Shown here in pieces: positions 25,083 through 33,712 of a stretch of DNA of 64,000 nucleotides (the stretch's first letter is position 1; the number at the start of each line of letters is the position of its first letter). A model generated the notes under the pieces. It made no database searches and was not told the DNA's origin. It was given only the letters and a program-made list of their open reading frames with translations. Origin of the DNA: Alphaproteobacteria bacterium (lineage in GTDB: Bacteria; Pseudomonadota; Alphaproteobacteria; JANSWW01); assembly GCA_024743275.1 (NCBI GenBank), contig JANSWW010000008.1, forward strand, positions 1 to 64,000, written 5' to 3'. Both the position numbers and the translations under genes were made by a program.

Positions 25083-26681
25083 TCAAGCCGTCGAATGTTC
25101 GGACCGTAAATGGTCCAGGATCGCCTTCCGGTCGGGCTTGCCGGAGGACAACAGGGGAAAGCGGGGCATCACGTCCACATGCCGGGGGATCATATAGTCG
25201 GGCAGTTCCCGCCGGAGACGCTCCCGGATATGGGCGATGGGGCCGTTCACATCGTCGCTTTGCCCGCTGTTGAGCAGCACGGCGGCGGCCAGCACCTGTT
25301 CCGCATAGGGCGTTTCCAGCAGAACGATTTCCGCGCTATGGACCTCGGGAACAGCGCAGATCACCCGCTGGATCTCGTTCAGATGCACACGCCGGCCGCC
25401 GATATTGACCTCGTTGTCTTTCCGGCCGTGATAGTAAATGCTGCCGTCGGTCAAATAAGAGCAGACATCGCCCGTGCGATAGTATCGGACCCCGTCGCGC
25501 AGCTCGACGCGCGCGTCCGTCAGGTCCGGGCGGTTCCAATACGCGATCATGACTTGGACGCCGCCGACCAGGAGTTCACCCGAAACACCGGGCGTCTCGA
25601 TCCAGGCGCCCTGGTCGTCGACGATCCCCGCGCGCACATGCTTGAGCGGTTTTCCGATCGGATAGAGCGCTTTGCGGTCCGGCTCGATGTCCTGGATCAG
25701 GTGCGCCGTCGACGCACAGGTCACCTCGGTCGGGCCATAGGCGTTGATCACGCACGTCCCGTCGTTCTTGGCCAGCCAGCGCTGCACCGTCTTGATGTCC
25801 GGCACATCCGTCCCGGTGAGAATGGTCCGCAGCCGCGGCAGAGGAGCGGTCTCGAAATCCTCCGCCTGAGCGATCAGCCCCAGCATCATGCCCCATGCCG
25901 AAAAATGCGTGACCCCGTTCGCGCGGACCCAATCGAAGAGAAGATCGGGGACCACGACATCGTCATAGACATGGAGTGTCGCGCCTTCGTAGAGCGGAAA
26001 CAGCATGTCCATGAGATAGACGTCGAAATGCAGCGGCGAAAAGCTCGCGCAGACGGAGCCTTGGCGAACATCGTAGATCTCCCGTGTCCCCTCGAAGAAG
26101 GGGGCCAGGCTGCGGTGGGCGATGGCGACACCCTTCGGATGGCCGGTGGAGCCGGACGTGTAGATGCAGTAGGCGGGCGCATCGGGGCGGTGGGCCGACA
26201 CCGGCGGATCGGGCGGAACCTCATCAAGGTCGCTGACGTCGAGCAGATTATCGAGGTCGTCCAGCGTGATCACCGTGGCCGATGCCGCATCGAGATCGGC
26301 GACCATGCTGGAAAAATCGGCTTCGGTGATGATCACTTTCGGCTCGATGTCCCGGAGAATGTAGTCGAGCCGCGCCGCCGGCATCTGCGGGTCCAGCGGC
26401 ACATGAATACATCCGGATTTGAATGTCCCGACGATGGCCGCCACCGAGAGCGCGCACCGGTTGGCGAGCATCGCCACCCTATCGCCGGGGGCGCAGCCGA
26501 GCGACCTGAGCTTGTGCGCGAAACCACCGCTGAACCGGGAGAGGACGGCATAGTTGATGACATGCCGTGAATCCGCCAGGGCGGTCTTGGCGGCGATGTC
26601 CCGCGCGTGAGCCTCGATCCGGGCGATCAAATCCTGACTTGCCGCGGAATGGCGCGCATGGGGGGTGGCTTCAATGTTCAT
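25083..26681 (-). CDS. Stand-alone amino acid adenylation enzyme (NRPS A-domain type)
   Basis: This 532-aa enzyme carries the adenylation core motifs in order: A3 YTSGSTGHPKG, A4 LHFDVYLMD (with the Asp that binds an alpha-amino group), A5 NAYGPTEVT, A7 YRTGDV, A8 GRKDNEVNIGGRRV and A10 SSGKPDRKAI with the catalytic Lys. It should activate an amino acid as its adenylate and load it onto a carrier protein, most simply the one at 37008-37304. The substrate pocket cannot be read with confidence by eye; a small aliphatic amino acid would fit the locus. ATG 26681 lies inside the end of the synthetase gene, giving an 11-nt overlap. Confidence 0.85.
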   Translation of the reverse strand: MNIEATPHARHSAASQDLIARIEAHARDIAAKTALADSRHVINYAVLSRFSGGFAHKLRSLGCAPGDRVAMLANRCALSVAAIVGTFKSGCIHVPLDPQMPAARLDYILRDIEPKVIITEADFSSMVADLDAASATVITLDDLDNLLDVSDLDEVPPDPPVSAHRPDAPAYCIYTSGSTGHPKGVAIAHRSLAPFFEGTREIYDVRQGSVCASFSPLHFDVYLMDMLFPLYEGATLHVYDDVVVPDLLFDWVRANGVTHFSAWGMMLGLIAQAEDFETAPLPRLRTILTGTDVPDIKTVQRWLAKNDGTCVINAYGPTEVTCASTAHLIQDIEPDRKALYPIGKPLKHVRAGIVDDQGAWIETPGVSGELLVGGVQVMIAYWNRPDLTDARVELRDGVRYYRTGDVCSYLTDGSIYYHGRKDNEVNIGGRRVHLNEIQRVICAVPEVHSAEIVLLETPYAEQVLAAAVLLNSGQSDDVNGPIAHIRERLRRELPDYMIPRHVDVMPRFPLLSSGKPDRKAILDHLRSEHSTA

Positions 26682-29004
26682 GGGCCACCCTTTCCTGCCC
26701 AACCGTTTCCTGACCAGTCCGGTCCTGCCCAATCCGGTCCCGCCAATGGTCGCTTTGCGCGAGCATGACCGGGTTGCCCAAACGGCCCCACAACTCCTCG
26801 GTCAGGTGGGGGGCGATCGGGTTCAGCATGATCAGGAACTGCTCGACCGCCCGCCGCAGCAACTCGATATTGCGGCGCGTCGCATGGGCGCGCACACGGT
26901 CCGAGTATTTCTTGAGTTTATCCCACAACAGCATCAGGTCGTTGCAGACGGCCTGGAACTCGATCCGCTCGTACCCGGCTTGGATCTTGCCGCTGCCGAC
27001 ATGGAGGGCATTCGCGAACTTCTTGTCGGCATTGGTCATCACCGGGTCGCCGTCCATGTTCGGCAGCGTTTGACCCAGCACCGGGACGAGATCCAGAACG
27101 CCGTACCAAACGCCGGTCAGGAAGCGCCGGGCGGCGGCGGCCTTCTCGTCGGACCAGTTATAGTCGCTGTCCGGCCGGGCCGCCCACATGCTCTGGAACC
27201 GAACCGAATCGACGCCGTATTCCGCGATCAGGTCCGTCGGGCGCACCACATTGCCGAGGGACTTCGACATCTTGCGGCCGTCCTTCAGCACCATGCCGTG
27301 AAAGATTGAGCTTTTGAAAGGCTCCGACATGGGAGTCAGTCCAAGCCTGTCCAGCCACTTCAAAACCACCCGGAAATAGAAATTGGCGACCGTGATGTTC
27401 TCGGTCCCGCCGATGTCGAAGTCGCACGGGACCCAGTAGGTCACCGCGTCCGGATCGTACATGCCATCGTGATAGTGGGGATTGCAGTTCCGCATATAGG
27501 ACCAGGAACTGTTCACGAAGGTGTCGAGCGTACTGGCTTCCCGGCGCGCGGGGCGCCCGCAGGCCGGGCATTGGGTCGCCATGAACCGCTCGTGGTGTTC
27601 CAACGGATTGCCGGGGCGTGTCATGTCGACGCCTTCGGTCGGCAGCAGCACGGGAAGATCCGCTTCCGGAACGGCAACCGGTCCGCAGTGGTCGCAGTGG
27701 ATGATCGGAATCGGTGCGGACCAGTAGCGCTGGCGGGAGATGCACCAGTCGCGGACCCGATAGGTCTCGCCCTTGCGGGCCGCCTCGCGATCGATCAGAT
27801 CCTGGGCGATGGCGGTCTCGGCCTCCGAGGAGGCGAGCCCCGAATGGCACCCGCTGTCGACCAGGTGACCCTCACCCAGATACACCGCATCGGAGCCGGC
27901 CGTCTCGGGGACGCCCGGGGAGATGACGGTCTTGATCGGCAATCCCATCGTCACCGCGAAGCGATGGGCGTTCGTGTCATGGGCGGGGCAGCCCAGAATG
28001 GCGCCGGTCCCCAGATCCGCCTGGACATAGGGCGCCACGCATAGCGGAATTCTCTCGCCCGTCAAAGGGTGCGTGCAATAGCGGTCCAGGAAGATGCCCT
28101 CGGCACCGGGATCCTTCATGCGCTCGACGAGCGGGGTGGTGCACCAGTCCCGAAGCGCCGCCAGGACCTTGTCGGCATCCGGCGTGCCGGTCACCAGGTC
28201 CGGCAGATCCGGATGTTCCGGCGCGAGCCCGATGAAGGTTGTGCCATAGATCGCGCTTACCTTCGTGGTAAAGACCTCAATGGTCGTGTCGCTCCCCTCG
28301 ATCGGGAACTCGACGAACAATCCGGGAAGGCAGCCGATCCAGTTCCGTTGCAGCACTTTGGCGGAGGGCGGGAAGTCGAAGGTCTCCAGACCGTCGAGGA
28401 GCTCCGGTGCGACGCTGTGAACATCGATGTACCATTGTTCCTGCTGTGTCTTCGTCGTCTGCTCTTTGCAGCGCCAGCAACGACCGTCCTCCACCTGCTC
28501 GAAGGCCAGCGCCGTTATACAGGTTTCACACCAGTCGGACCACTGTTTGGACCGGTAGATCGCGCCCGCCTCGAACAGCTTCAGAAAGATCCACTGTGTC
28601 CACTTGTAGTATTCCGGGTCGTGATAGGAGAATATCTTCTCCGCGTCGTAGCTGAGGCCTAGCCCGAACAATTCGTCCGTCATTTTTTCAATGCACTCGT
28701 CGAGCCATTGGGCGGGCGTTTTCCCGACCTTTATGGCGGCATCTTCGACCGGCAATCCGAGAGAATCGAAGCCTTGCGTATACAGGACATTGTACCCCTG
28801 TAATCGCTTATACCGCGTGACGGTGTCCCCGATGGTGTAGTTGCGAACATGCCCCATATGGAGCTCGCCGCTGGGGAATGGCGGGTATTCATAGGCGAAG
28901 AAGCGAGGCTTACCAGGGGTCTGCCGCGTCGCGAACACACCACTCTCGCGCCAACGCGCCTGCCAGCTTTTTTCTATGGTGATTGGCGAGTATGAGTCCG
29001 ACAT
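26671..29004 (-). CDS. Leucyl-tRNA synthetase paralogue, truncated and diverged
   Basis: From ATG 29004 it is 776 aa, against about 860 for housekeeping LeuRS. The class I signatures are intact (PSGELHMGHVRNYTIGD; GRKMSKSLGNVV). The zinc ribbon, CP1 editing insert and anticodon-binding helices (NPIAPHLTEELWGRLG) are present. The C-terminal tRNA-elbow domain is missing and replaced by a repetitive tail (GQDRTGQETVGQERVAHEH). The editing Thr-rich motif, normally TTRPDT, reads TTKVSA. The leucine-pocket motif, normally EHAILHLLY, reads ENITVANFY. It therefore probably has altered amino acid and tRNA specificity. It may be a biosynthetic ligase or a resistance enzyme. It lies between the 64-aa peptide gene and the adenylation gene. 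Confidence 0.85.
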   Translation of the reverse strand: MSDSYSPITIEKSWQARWRESGVFATRQTPGKPRFFAYEYPPFPSGELHMGHVRNYTIGDTVTRYKRLQGYNVLYTQGFDSLGLPVEDAAIKVGKTPAQWLDECIEKMTDELFGLGLSYDAEKIFSYHDPEYYKWTQWIFLKLFEAGAIYRSKQWSDWCETCITALAFEQVEDGRCWRCKEQTTKTQQEQWYIDVHSVAPELLDGLETFDFPPSAKVLQRNWIGCLPGLFVEFPIEGSDTTIEVFTTKVSAIYGTTFIGLAPEHPDLPDLVTGTPDADKVLAALRDWCTTPLVERMKDPGAEGIFLDRYCTHPLTGERIPLCVAPYVQADLGTGAILGCPAHDTNAHRFAVTMGLPIKTVISPGVPETAGSDAVYLGEGHLVDSGCHSGLASSEAETAIAQDLIDREAARKGETYRVRDWCISRQRYWSAPIPIIHCDHCGPVAVPEADLPVLLPTEGVDMTRPGNPLEHHERFMATQCPACGRPARREASTLDTFVNSSWSYMRNCNPHYHDGMYDPDAVTYWVPCDFDIGGTENITVANFYFRVVLKWLDRLGLTPMSEPFKSSIFHGMVLKDGRKMSKSLGNVVRPTDLIAEYGVDSVRFQSMWAARPDSDYNWSDEKAAAARRFLTGVWYGVLDLVPVLGQTLPNMDGDPVMTNADKKFANALHVGSGKIQAGYERIEFQAVCNDLMLLWDKLKKYSDRVRAHATRRNIELLRRAVEQFLIMLNPIAPHLTEELWGRLGNPVMLAQSDHWRDRIGQDRTGQETVGQERVAHEH

Positions 29005-29459
29005 CGAACCAGACGACTCCCTGCCCCTGACGACTCCCTGCAAGAGCCTGCGCCAACCCAAGTTTGCGCTTAAGCGTGCATCGATATATGTTTAATGCAA
29101 TTTTTAGGCTGTATGAATGCGGTCGTCAACGGAAAAATAAAAGGGAAATTTCTGTTTATCCCGTTTTGATTTATTATCCAATTCAATGGCTTGGTCCTCG
29201 GTGAACGACCGCGAAATGGGCCGGCGGGTCCCTCAACATGGATAGGCGTTGGTGGGTCCCGCAGCTCTCGATTGTCGGCGCCTCGTGGTAGCCCCCGTCG
29301 CGTGGCGATGGGGGCTACCGTGATGCGGTTTCACATCGAGGATGCGGTCCTACACCAATTCCAGGGCATCTTTTCCAGGGCATCTTTTCCAGGGCATCTT
29401 TTCCAGGGCATCCATTCCAGGGCATCCATCCAATCGATTGCTTCGTCACTATCCGCCGA
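29005..29459. other. 455-bp gap between the peptide gene and the synthetase paralogue
   Basis: No convincing gene lies on either strand. The stretch next to the synthetase start (about 29085-29185) is AT-rich and may hold a second promoter. The side next to the peptide gene carries the five-unit tandem repeat at 29361-29430. No clear terminator hairpin with a U-run was found. Confidence 0.5.
29361..29430. repeat. Five tandem 14-bp repeats (CCAGGGCATCTTTT)
   Basis: Three exact units of CCAGGGCATCTTTT are followed by CCAGGGCATCCATT and CCAGGGCATCCATC, end to end. They lie 30 bp downstream of the peptide gene's stop. They are too short and lack unique spacers, so they are not a CRISPR array. 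They could modulate transcript stability. Confidence 0.85.
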
Positions 29460-29654
29460 TTACGCGGCTTTCAGTGCCTCAGCAACGTTTGGAGCCGCTC
29501 TCGCGGCTGGGGCCGAAGCGTCGGCTGGAACTTTAGCTGGCTCGGGGTTTTCACTCGCCAGCTTCGCCGATACTTCCGCTGGGGTCTGAGCTGGATTCAC
29601 TGGATCTTGTGAAGCCGTAGCCAGAACCGCGCGATGGTCGTTCAGGTTTGCCAT
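29460..29654 (-). CDS. 64-aa Ala/Pro-rich peptide with near-perfect Shine-Dalgarno (candidate precursor or scaffold)
   Basis: ATG 29654 is preceded by AAGGAGGTGA 7 nt upstream, an almost full anti-SD match and by far the strongest ribosome-binding site in this locus. The product has no Cys, signal peptide or membrane segment. The N terminus is MANLNDHRAVLATASQDP; the middle is disordered (Pro, Ala, Glu, Ser); the C terminus PNVAEALKAA is helical. It matches no family I know. High predicted expression, small size and position directly before the LeuRS paralogue suggest a scaffold or precursor peptide that is aminoacylated or processed. That function is inferred only from context. Confidence 0.6.
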   Translation of the reverse strand: MANLNDHRAVLATASQDPVNPAQTPAEVSAKLASENPEPAKVPADASAPAARAAPNVAEALKAA

Positions 29655-29706
29655 ATTCTATTCACCTCCTTTCTATCATTCTCCAGAAGTTGCACCGGAC
29701 GCATCC

Positions 29707-29761
29707 CGCGCGGAGGGCGACGGTCGCCCGGGGTGGGGGACCCCAATGGAGTCCTCCCCCA
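29707..29761 (-). promoter_or_regulatory. GC-rich structured leader of the peptide gene
   Basis: The roughly 165-nt leader between the predicted promoter and the peptide Shine-Dalgarno contains a near-palindrome GGGCGAC-G-GTCGCCC and a G-run/C-run pair (GGGGGACC ... TCCTCCCCC) able to form stable hairpins. It could act as an attenuator or mRNA stabiliser. Confidence 0.3.
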
Positions 29762-29829
29762 GCCGCCGGTCGCGGCCTCAGACGCGAGCCGCGCCGCAAA
29801 ACCGACTACAGAGTCCGTTTTGCATAAAA

Positions 29830-29867
29830 ATACTAGCAGTGACATAATATCTATACAAGTTTTGCGA
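29830..29867 (-). promoter_or_regulatory. Promoter of the peptide-LeuRS-adenylation unit, with shared upstream box
   Basis: On the minus strand TCGCAAAAC (29867-29859) runs straight into a -35 TTGTAT (29858-29853), a 17-nt spacer and a -10 TAGTAT (29835-29830). The same arrangement precedes the carrier-protein operon at 37463-37500, so the two units are probably co-regulated. Confidence 0.55.
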
Positions 29868-29924
29868 CAGTCGAGATGGTGGGCGTCTGGCGAAGAATCC
29901 GCGCCCACCGAGCACCAAGGTCTA

Positions 29925-29959
29925 GGTTATGAACTCATAAACGGAGCATGGTCTTGTTC
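29925..29959. repeat. Solo copy of the MITE terminal repeat
   Basis: GGTTATGAACTCATAAAC and the following GCATGGTCTTGTTC match the outer part of the 22511-22780 element's ends. The right end of that element is flanked by the same TCTA, on its complementary strand. No partner inverted copy is nearby, and the sequence overlaps the start of the phosphopantetheinyl transferase gene (29948). It is probably a transposition scar. Confidence 0.5.
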
Positions 29960-30685
29960 GACCGAATTCTTCCTCCGACTGTCGCCTGCGCCCACTTTAT
30001 CGGGGACGATCCGGACGCATCGGTTTTCCCCTCCGAGGAAGCGGTGATCGCTCACGCGGTTGAAAGCCGGGCTCGGGAATTCCGGACCGCCCGCGCGTGC
30101 GCCCATCGTGCCATGCGGACGCTTGGGATATCTCCCGCGCCGGTTCTCTCGGGAGAGCACGGGGAACCCCTCTGGCCCCTTGGGATCGTCGGCAGCATAT
30201 CCCATTGCCGTGGCTATCGTGTCGCCGCGCTCGCCAAGAACGACGCGGTCCTAGCGCTCGGCGTGGATGTCGAGCGCTATGAGGCCTTGCCCGGGGGAAC
30301 GCCGGGGACCGTTTGTACCTCGCGGGAGATGGACTGGCTTGCCTCGGCGCCCGCCGGCTTCCACTGGGACGTCCTGTTCTTCGGCGCCAAAGAAGCTGTA
30401 TTCAAGGCCTGGTTCGCGCAACACCCGGGTTGGCTGGATTTCGAAGACATCGAGATCGCGTTCGAGTCGCGGCCTCAGAGTTTCAGCGCGACGGTCCGCG
30501 CCAAAGGCTGTGTGGCCAAAGAGTACGCCGGGCGGTTCGCAATCGAGCCCCCCTTCGTGGGAACAGCGGTCGTTGTGATGGGCGCCGACCAAAACCGGCC
30601 TGGAAAACCGACCTGGAAAGCCGATCTGGAAAGCCGGCCTATAAGCGCTTCTCAAACCAGTGATGGGCATAGGGTTCGTCGTTGA
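29948..30685 (+). CDS. 4'-phosphopantetheinyl transferase (Sfp/EntD type)
   Basis: It transfers phosphopantetheine from CoA to the conserved Ser of carrier proteins, activating the 37008-37304 carrier. Motifs are GIVGSISHC (P1 region), LGVDVERYE (metal-binding Asp and Glu) and LFFGAKEAVFKAW (the W/FxxKEAxxK signature). The 245-aa length is normal. It is the only biosynthetic gene on the plus strand. Its 3' end overlaps the convergent monooxygenase-GNAT gene by 47 bp, and its final residues are encoded by short GG-CCTGGAAAGCCGA repeats. The start sits inside a MITE-end scar, so the promoter may have been altered. Confidence 0.9.
   Translation: MVLFDRILPPTVACAHFIGDDPDASVFPSEEAVIAHAVESRAREFRTARACAHRAMRTLGISPAPVLSGEHGEPLWPLGIVGSISHCRGYRVAALAKNDAVLALGVDVERYEALPGGTPGTVCTSREMDWLASAPAGFHWDVLFFGAKEAVFKAWFAQHPGWLDFEDIEIAFESRPQSFSATVRAKGCVAKEYAGRFAIEPPFVGTAVVVMGADQNRPGKPTWKADLESRPISASQTSDGHRVRR
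30598..30645. repeat. Three degenerate 13-14 bp repeats in overlapping gene ends
   Basis: GCCTGGAAAACCGA, CCTGGAAAGCCGA and TCTGGAAAGCCGG follow one another within the 3' end of the phosphopantetheinyl transferase gene, where the reverse-strand gene also ends. They encode a variable tail. Confidence 0.55.
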
Positions 30686-32465
30686 ACGCGTCGACTTCCC
30701 GATACCCTTCGTTGCGGTAAAGGGCTTGCGCTTCTCTCAACGTTTCGTTGGTTTCGAGATGAAGCGTGGTGAATCCGGCCTCCTCGGCCAGCGTCTCGAG
30801 CTTGCGCAGGATCTTTCGGGCCACGCCCCGCCGCCGGGCCGTATCGGACGTCCACATGCGTTTGATCTCCGCCGTCTCGGAATCGACGCGTTTCAGGGCA
30901 CCGCAGCCGACGGGATCGCCGTCGATATGGGCCAAAACGAAGTAGCCCGCCGGCGGAACGAGGTCCTTCTCGTCCGCCGGGTTGCTCACCGACGGATCGA
31001 AACCGTTGCCGAAGCGCCGTGACAGTTCCTCGAAATACTGACCGACGCACCATCGTGCCTCGTCGCTTGCCGGCGCGCTGACACGCACCTCAACCGCCCC
31101 GGTCTGCCCACAGTCGCAGGGTTTCGGCGTCTTTCGCCGTTGACGGTATCGGCTCTCTTTGAAGGGCAGGCCGAAGCGATCCCGCAGGGTGCCCATGCGC
31201 GGCTCGCGCGGATAATAGCCGCGATCCCGTAGCACCGGCAGAACCTCCGCCACGAAGTCGTCGAGCCCGAATCCAAGGACCGGGCAGCCCAGCATGAAAC
31301 CGTCCGCCGCGCCGCCGTCGATCCAACGGATCAACTCGTCGGCGATTTGCTCCGGCGTTCCGATCAGCGATTCCGAGGTTCCGATATGTTGGCGGATCGT
31401 CGCCGTCTCGAAGGCGACTTCGCGCAGGGTCTGGCCGCGTTCCCGGGCGATGCGCTTGATGGCGTCGCTGGTCGAGCGGAACCCTTCCTTGCCGATGTCC
31501 CCCAACTCGGGAAAAGCCTCATCCAGCGCATAGACGCTGAAGTCATGCCCTTCGAAGAAATGGCTGAGATAGCCAAGGGCGTCCTCGACGGTCAGAAGGT
31601 TGCCGATCTCTTTGATCTTTTCCCGCGCGATCGCCTCCGTTTCGCCGACGATCGGGCCGATGCCGGGAAACACCTTCACATGGTCCGGATCGCGCCCGTG
31701 GGCGGCCGCGCTCTCCTTCACCCGCCCATAGAAGGTTCGGGCGACCTCGAAGGTGCCGCCATTCGCGAACACCGCGTCCGCGAATTTCCCGGCCATCCGA
31801 ATACCGTCCTCCGACGCGCCGGCCTGGAAGATCAGCGGCTGTCCTTGTTTGGACCGGCCAATGTTGAGTGGCCCCTCGACCTTGAAGAAGTCGCCGTCGT
31901 GATTGGCGCGGTGCATTCCCAACGGGTCCATGTATCGGCCCCGTTCCCGATCGAGCAAGAAGGCGTCGTCGTCCCAACTGTCCCAAAGCTTGCGGACGGC
32001 CTCCATGTAGTCCTCGGCCATCTTATAGCGCAGGGCGTGTTCCGGATGCGGGCGGCTATAGTTCCGTCCCGATCCCTGCAGGGGCGACGTCACCGAGTTC
32101 CAGCCGGCCCGCCCGCCGCTGATCGCGTCGATGGACGCGATTTGCCGGGCAACCGTATAGGGGTCGCTGTAAGAGGTGGACACGGTCCCGACCAAGCCGA
32201 TCGTCGACGTTGCCGCCGCCAAGGCGGAAAGGAGTGCGACCGGTTCGAATCGGTTGAGGAAGTGGGGGAACGACTTTTCGTGAATGTGGAGGCCGTCGGC
32301 GATGAATACGAAATCCATGCCGGCGGCCTCGGCCTTGCGCGCCCTCTCGACGTAGAAGTCGAAATTGAAACTGGCGTCGGCCGGGACGCTGGGATGCCGC
32401 CAAGCGTTCATGTTGACGCCCGCACCCTGCAGCATCACGCCGAAGTGGATCTGCCGGTTTGTCAT
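30639..32465 (-). CDS. Fusion of NtaA/DszA-type flavin monooxygenase and GNAT acetyltransferase
   Basis: In this 608-aa protein, residues 1 to about 440 are a luciferase-like, FMNH2-dependent monooxygenase of the nitrilotriacetate monooxygenase/SnaA/DszA group ([58 protein letters not shown]). Residues about 460-608 are a GNAT domain with the acetyl-CoA loop [17 protein letters not shown] and [14 protein letters not shown]. The fusion could couple oxidation (N-oxidation or C-S/C-N cleavage) to N-acetylation, either as a tailoring step or for self-protection. Its start overlaps the isopropylmalate synthase stop by ATGA. A separate flavin reductase would be needed and is not in the cluster. Confidence 0.85.
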   Translation of the reverse strand: MTNRQIHFGVMLQGAGVNMNAWRHPSVPADASFNFDFYVERARKAEAAGMDFVFIADGLHIHEKSFPHFLNRFEPVALLSALAAATSTIGLVGTVSTSYSDPYTVARQIASIDAISGGRAGWNSVTSPLQGSGRNYSRPHPEHALRYKMAEDYMEAVRKLWDSWDDDAFLLDRERGRYMDPLGMHRANHDGDFFKVEGPLNIGRSKQGQPLIFQAGASEDGIRMAGKFADAVFANGGTFEVARTFYGRVKESAAAHGRDPDHVKVFPGIGPIVGETEAIAREKIKEIGNLLTVEDALGYLSHFFEGHDFSVYALDEAFPELGDIGKEGFRSTSDAIKRIARERGQTLREVAFETATIRQHIGTSESLIGTPEQIADELIRWIDGGAADGFMLGCPVLGFGLDDFVAEVLPVLRDRGYYPREPRMGTLRDRFGLPFKESRYRQRRKTPKPCDCGQTGAVEVRVSAPASDEARWCVGQYFEELSRRFGNGFDPSVSNPADEKDLVPPAGYFVLAHIDGDPVGCGALKRVDSETAEIKRMWTSDTARRRGVARKILRKLETLAEEAGFTTLHLETNETLREAQALYRNEGYREVDAFNDEPYAHHWFEKRL

Positions 32466-33712
32466 TGGGCCGCCTCCCGGGGTGCGAACGACAACGTGGA
32501 GCAGATCTTGTGCAAGTGTCCCTCGGTGATTGTCTTGTGTTGGTCCGCCAAGGCTTTGAACGCCCTGAACGCATCGTCGAGGTCCCGGTCGTCCAGGGAG
32601 TATCCCATGCCTTCGAGTCGGGCGCGGAGCGCGCTGCGGCCGCTGTGTTTGCCCAGAACGAGCTGGGTCTTGCCCAGCCCGAGTTCCGCGGCGTTCATGA
32701 TCTCATAGGTCTGGCGGTTCTTCAGAATGCCGTCCTGATGAATGCCGGATTCATGGGAAAACGCGTTCGACCCGACGATGGCCTTGTTGGGTTGCACGGG
32801 AATGCCCGTCAACCGGCTGACCAGTTTGCTTGTCCGGCCGATTTCCCGGCGGTCGATGTTGGTTTCAAAGTGGAACATCGCGCGCCTTGTGTGCAGCGCC
32901 ATGACCGTTTCTTCCAAACAGGCGTTTCCCGCGCGCTCGCCGATTCCGTTGACGGTCACCTCGACCCGTCGGGCGCCGTTGACGATACCGGCCAGCGTAT
33001 TCGCCGTGGCGACCCCGAGATCGTTGTGGCAATGCACGCTGATCAGCACGTCAGGTCGGTCGGAGAAATGAGCGCGCAGGCGCTTGATCAGCGCGCCGAA
33101 CTCCTCCGGCATCGCGTATCCGACGGTATCTGGAATGTTCAGTGTCGTCGCGCCGGCCGTCACCGCGGTCTCAAGTACGTCGACCAGGAAGCCCGGGTCG
33201 CTGCGTGTGGCGTCCTCCGGGCTGAACTCCACGAGATCGCAGAGGGCACGCGCCTGGGTAACGGACCGGTGTGCGGCGTCAATCACCTGGTCGCGTGTCT
33301 TGCCCAGCTTGAACTTCATGTGAATGTCGCTGGTCGGCAGTACGATATGAAGATAGGGCGCCTGCGCTCCCTTGATCGCTTCCCAGCAAATCTCGATATC
33401 CCGCCGGTTGGCCCGCGCCATGGCGGCGATGGCGGGCGGGGCGTTGTATCCGGACGGCAACTGCCTTTCCGCCTGGCCGACGGTCTGCGAAATGTGTCGA
33501 ACCGCCTCGAAATCGTCGGGGCTGGAGGCGGGAAACCCAGCTTCGACAACGTCGACTCCGAGGCGCGCGAGCTGTTCGGCGATTTGCGTCTTCTCGTCGG
33601 AGTTCAGGGTCGCGCCCGGGCTTTGCTCTCCGTCTCGAAGGGTCGTGTCGAAAATCTGGACACGCTCAGTCCGCGTGGGCTGAGTCGGTTGGACGTCTCG
33701 CTCCATGTTCAT
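32462..33712 (-). CDS. 2-isopropylmalate synthase homologue without regulatory domain
   Basis: The family condenses acetyl-CoA with a 2-oxo acid (2-oxoisovalerate in leucine synthesis). The TIM-barrel motifs [21 protein letters not shown] (metal ligands), [10 protein letters not shown] and [10 protein letters not shown] are intact. At 416 aa it lacks the roughly 100-residue C-terminal LeuA dimer domain that binds leucine for feedback inhibition. It should thus run uninhibited, or act on a modified 2-oxo acid as chain-elongating paralogues do. ATG 33712 has GGGAGG 6 nt upstream and lies inside the end of the thioesterase gene (47-bp overlap). Homocitrate synthase is a less likely alternative. 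Confidence 0.88.
   Translation of the reverse strand: MNMERDVQPTQPTRTERVQIFDTTLRDGEQSPGATLNSDEKTQIAEQLARLGVDVVEAGFPASSPDDFEAVRHISQTVGQAERQLPSGYNAPPAIAAMARANRRDIEICWEAIKGAQAPYLHIVLPTSDIHMKFKLGKTRDQVIDAAHRSVTQARALCDLVEFSPEDATRSDPGFLVDVLETAVTAGATTLNIPDTVGYAMPEEFGALIKRLRAHFSDRPDVLISVHCHNDLGVATANTLAGIVNGARRVEVTVNGIGERAGNACLEETVMALHTRRAMFHFETNIDRREIGRTSKLVSRLTGIPVQPNKAIVGSNAFSHESGIHQDGILKNRQTYEIMNAAELGLGKTQLVLGKHSGRSALRARLEGMGYSLDDRDLDDAFRAFKALADQHKTITEGHLHKICSTLSFAPREAAQ

Noticed and set aside
29361..29430. CRISPR array
   Set aside because: The 14-bp units abut without spacers, and no cas genes are present. The same applies to 53701-53763.
29460..29654. Lanthipeptide or PEARL-type RiPP precursor
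   Set aside because: There is no LanB-like, LanM, YcaO or radical-SAM gene in the locus, and the peptide has no Cys or Ser/Thr-rich core. A scaffold role is kept only as a hypothesis.
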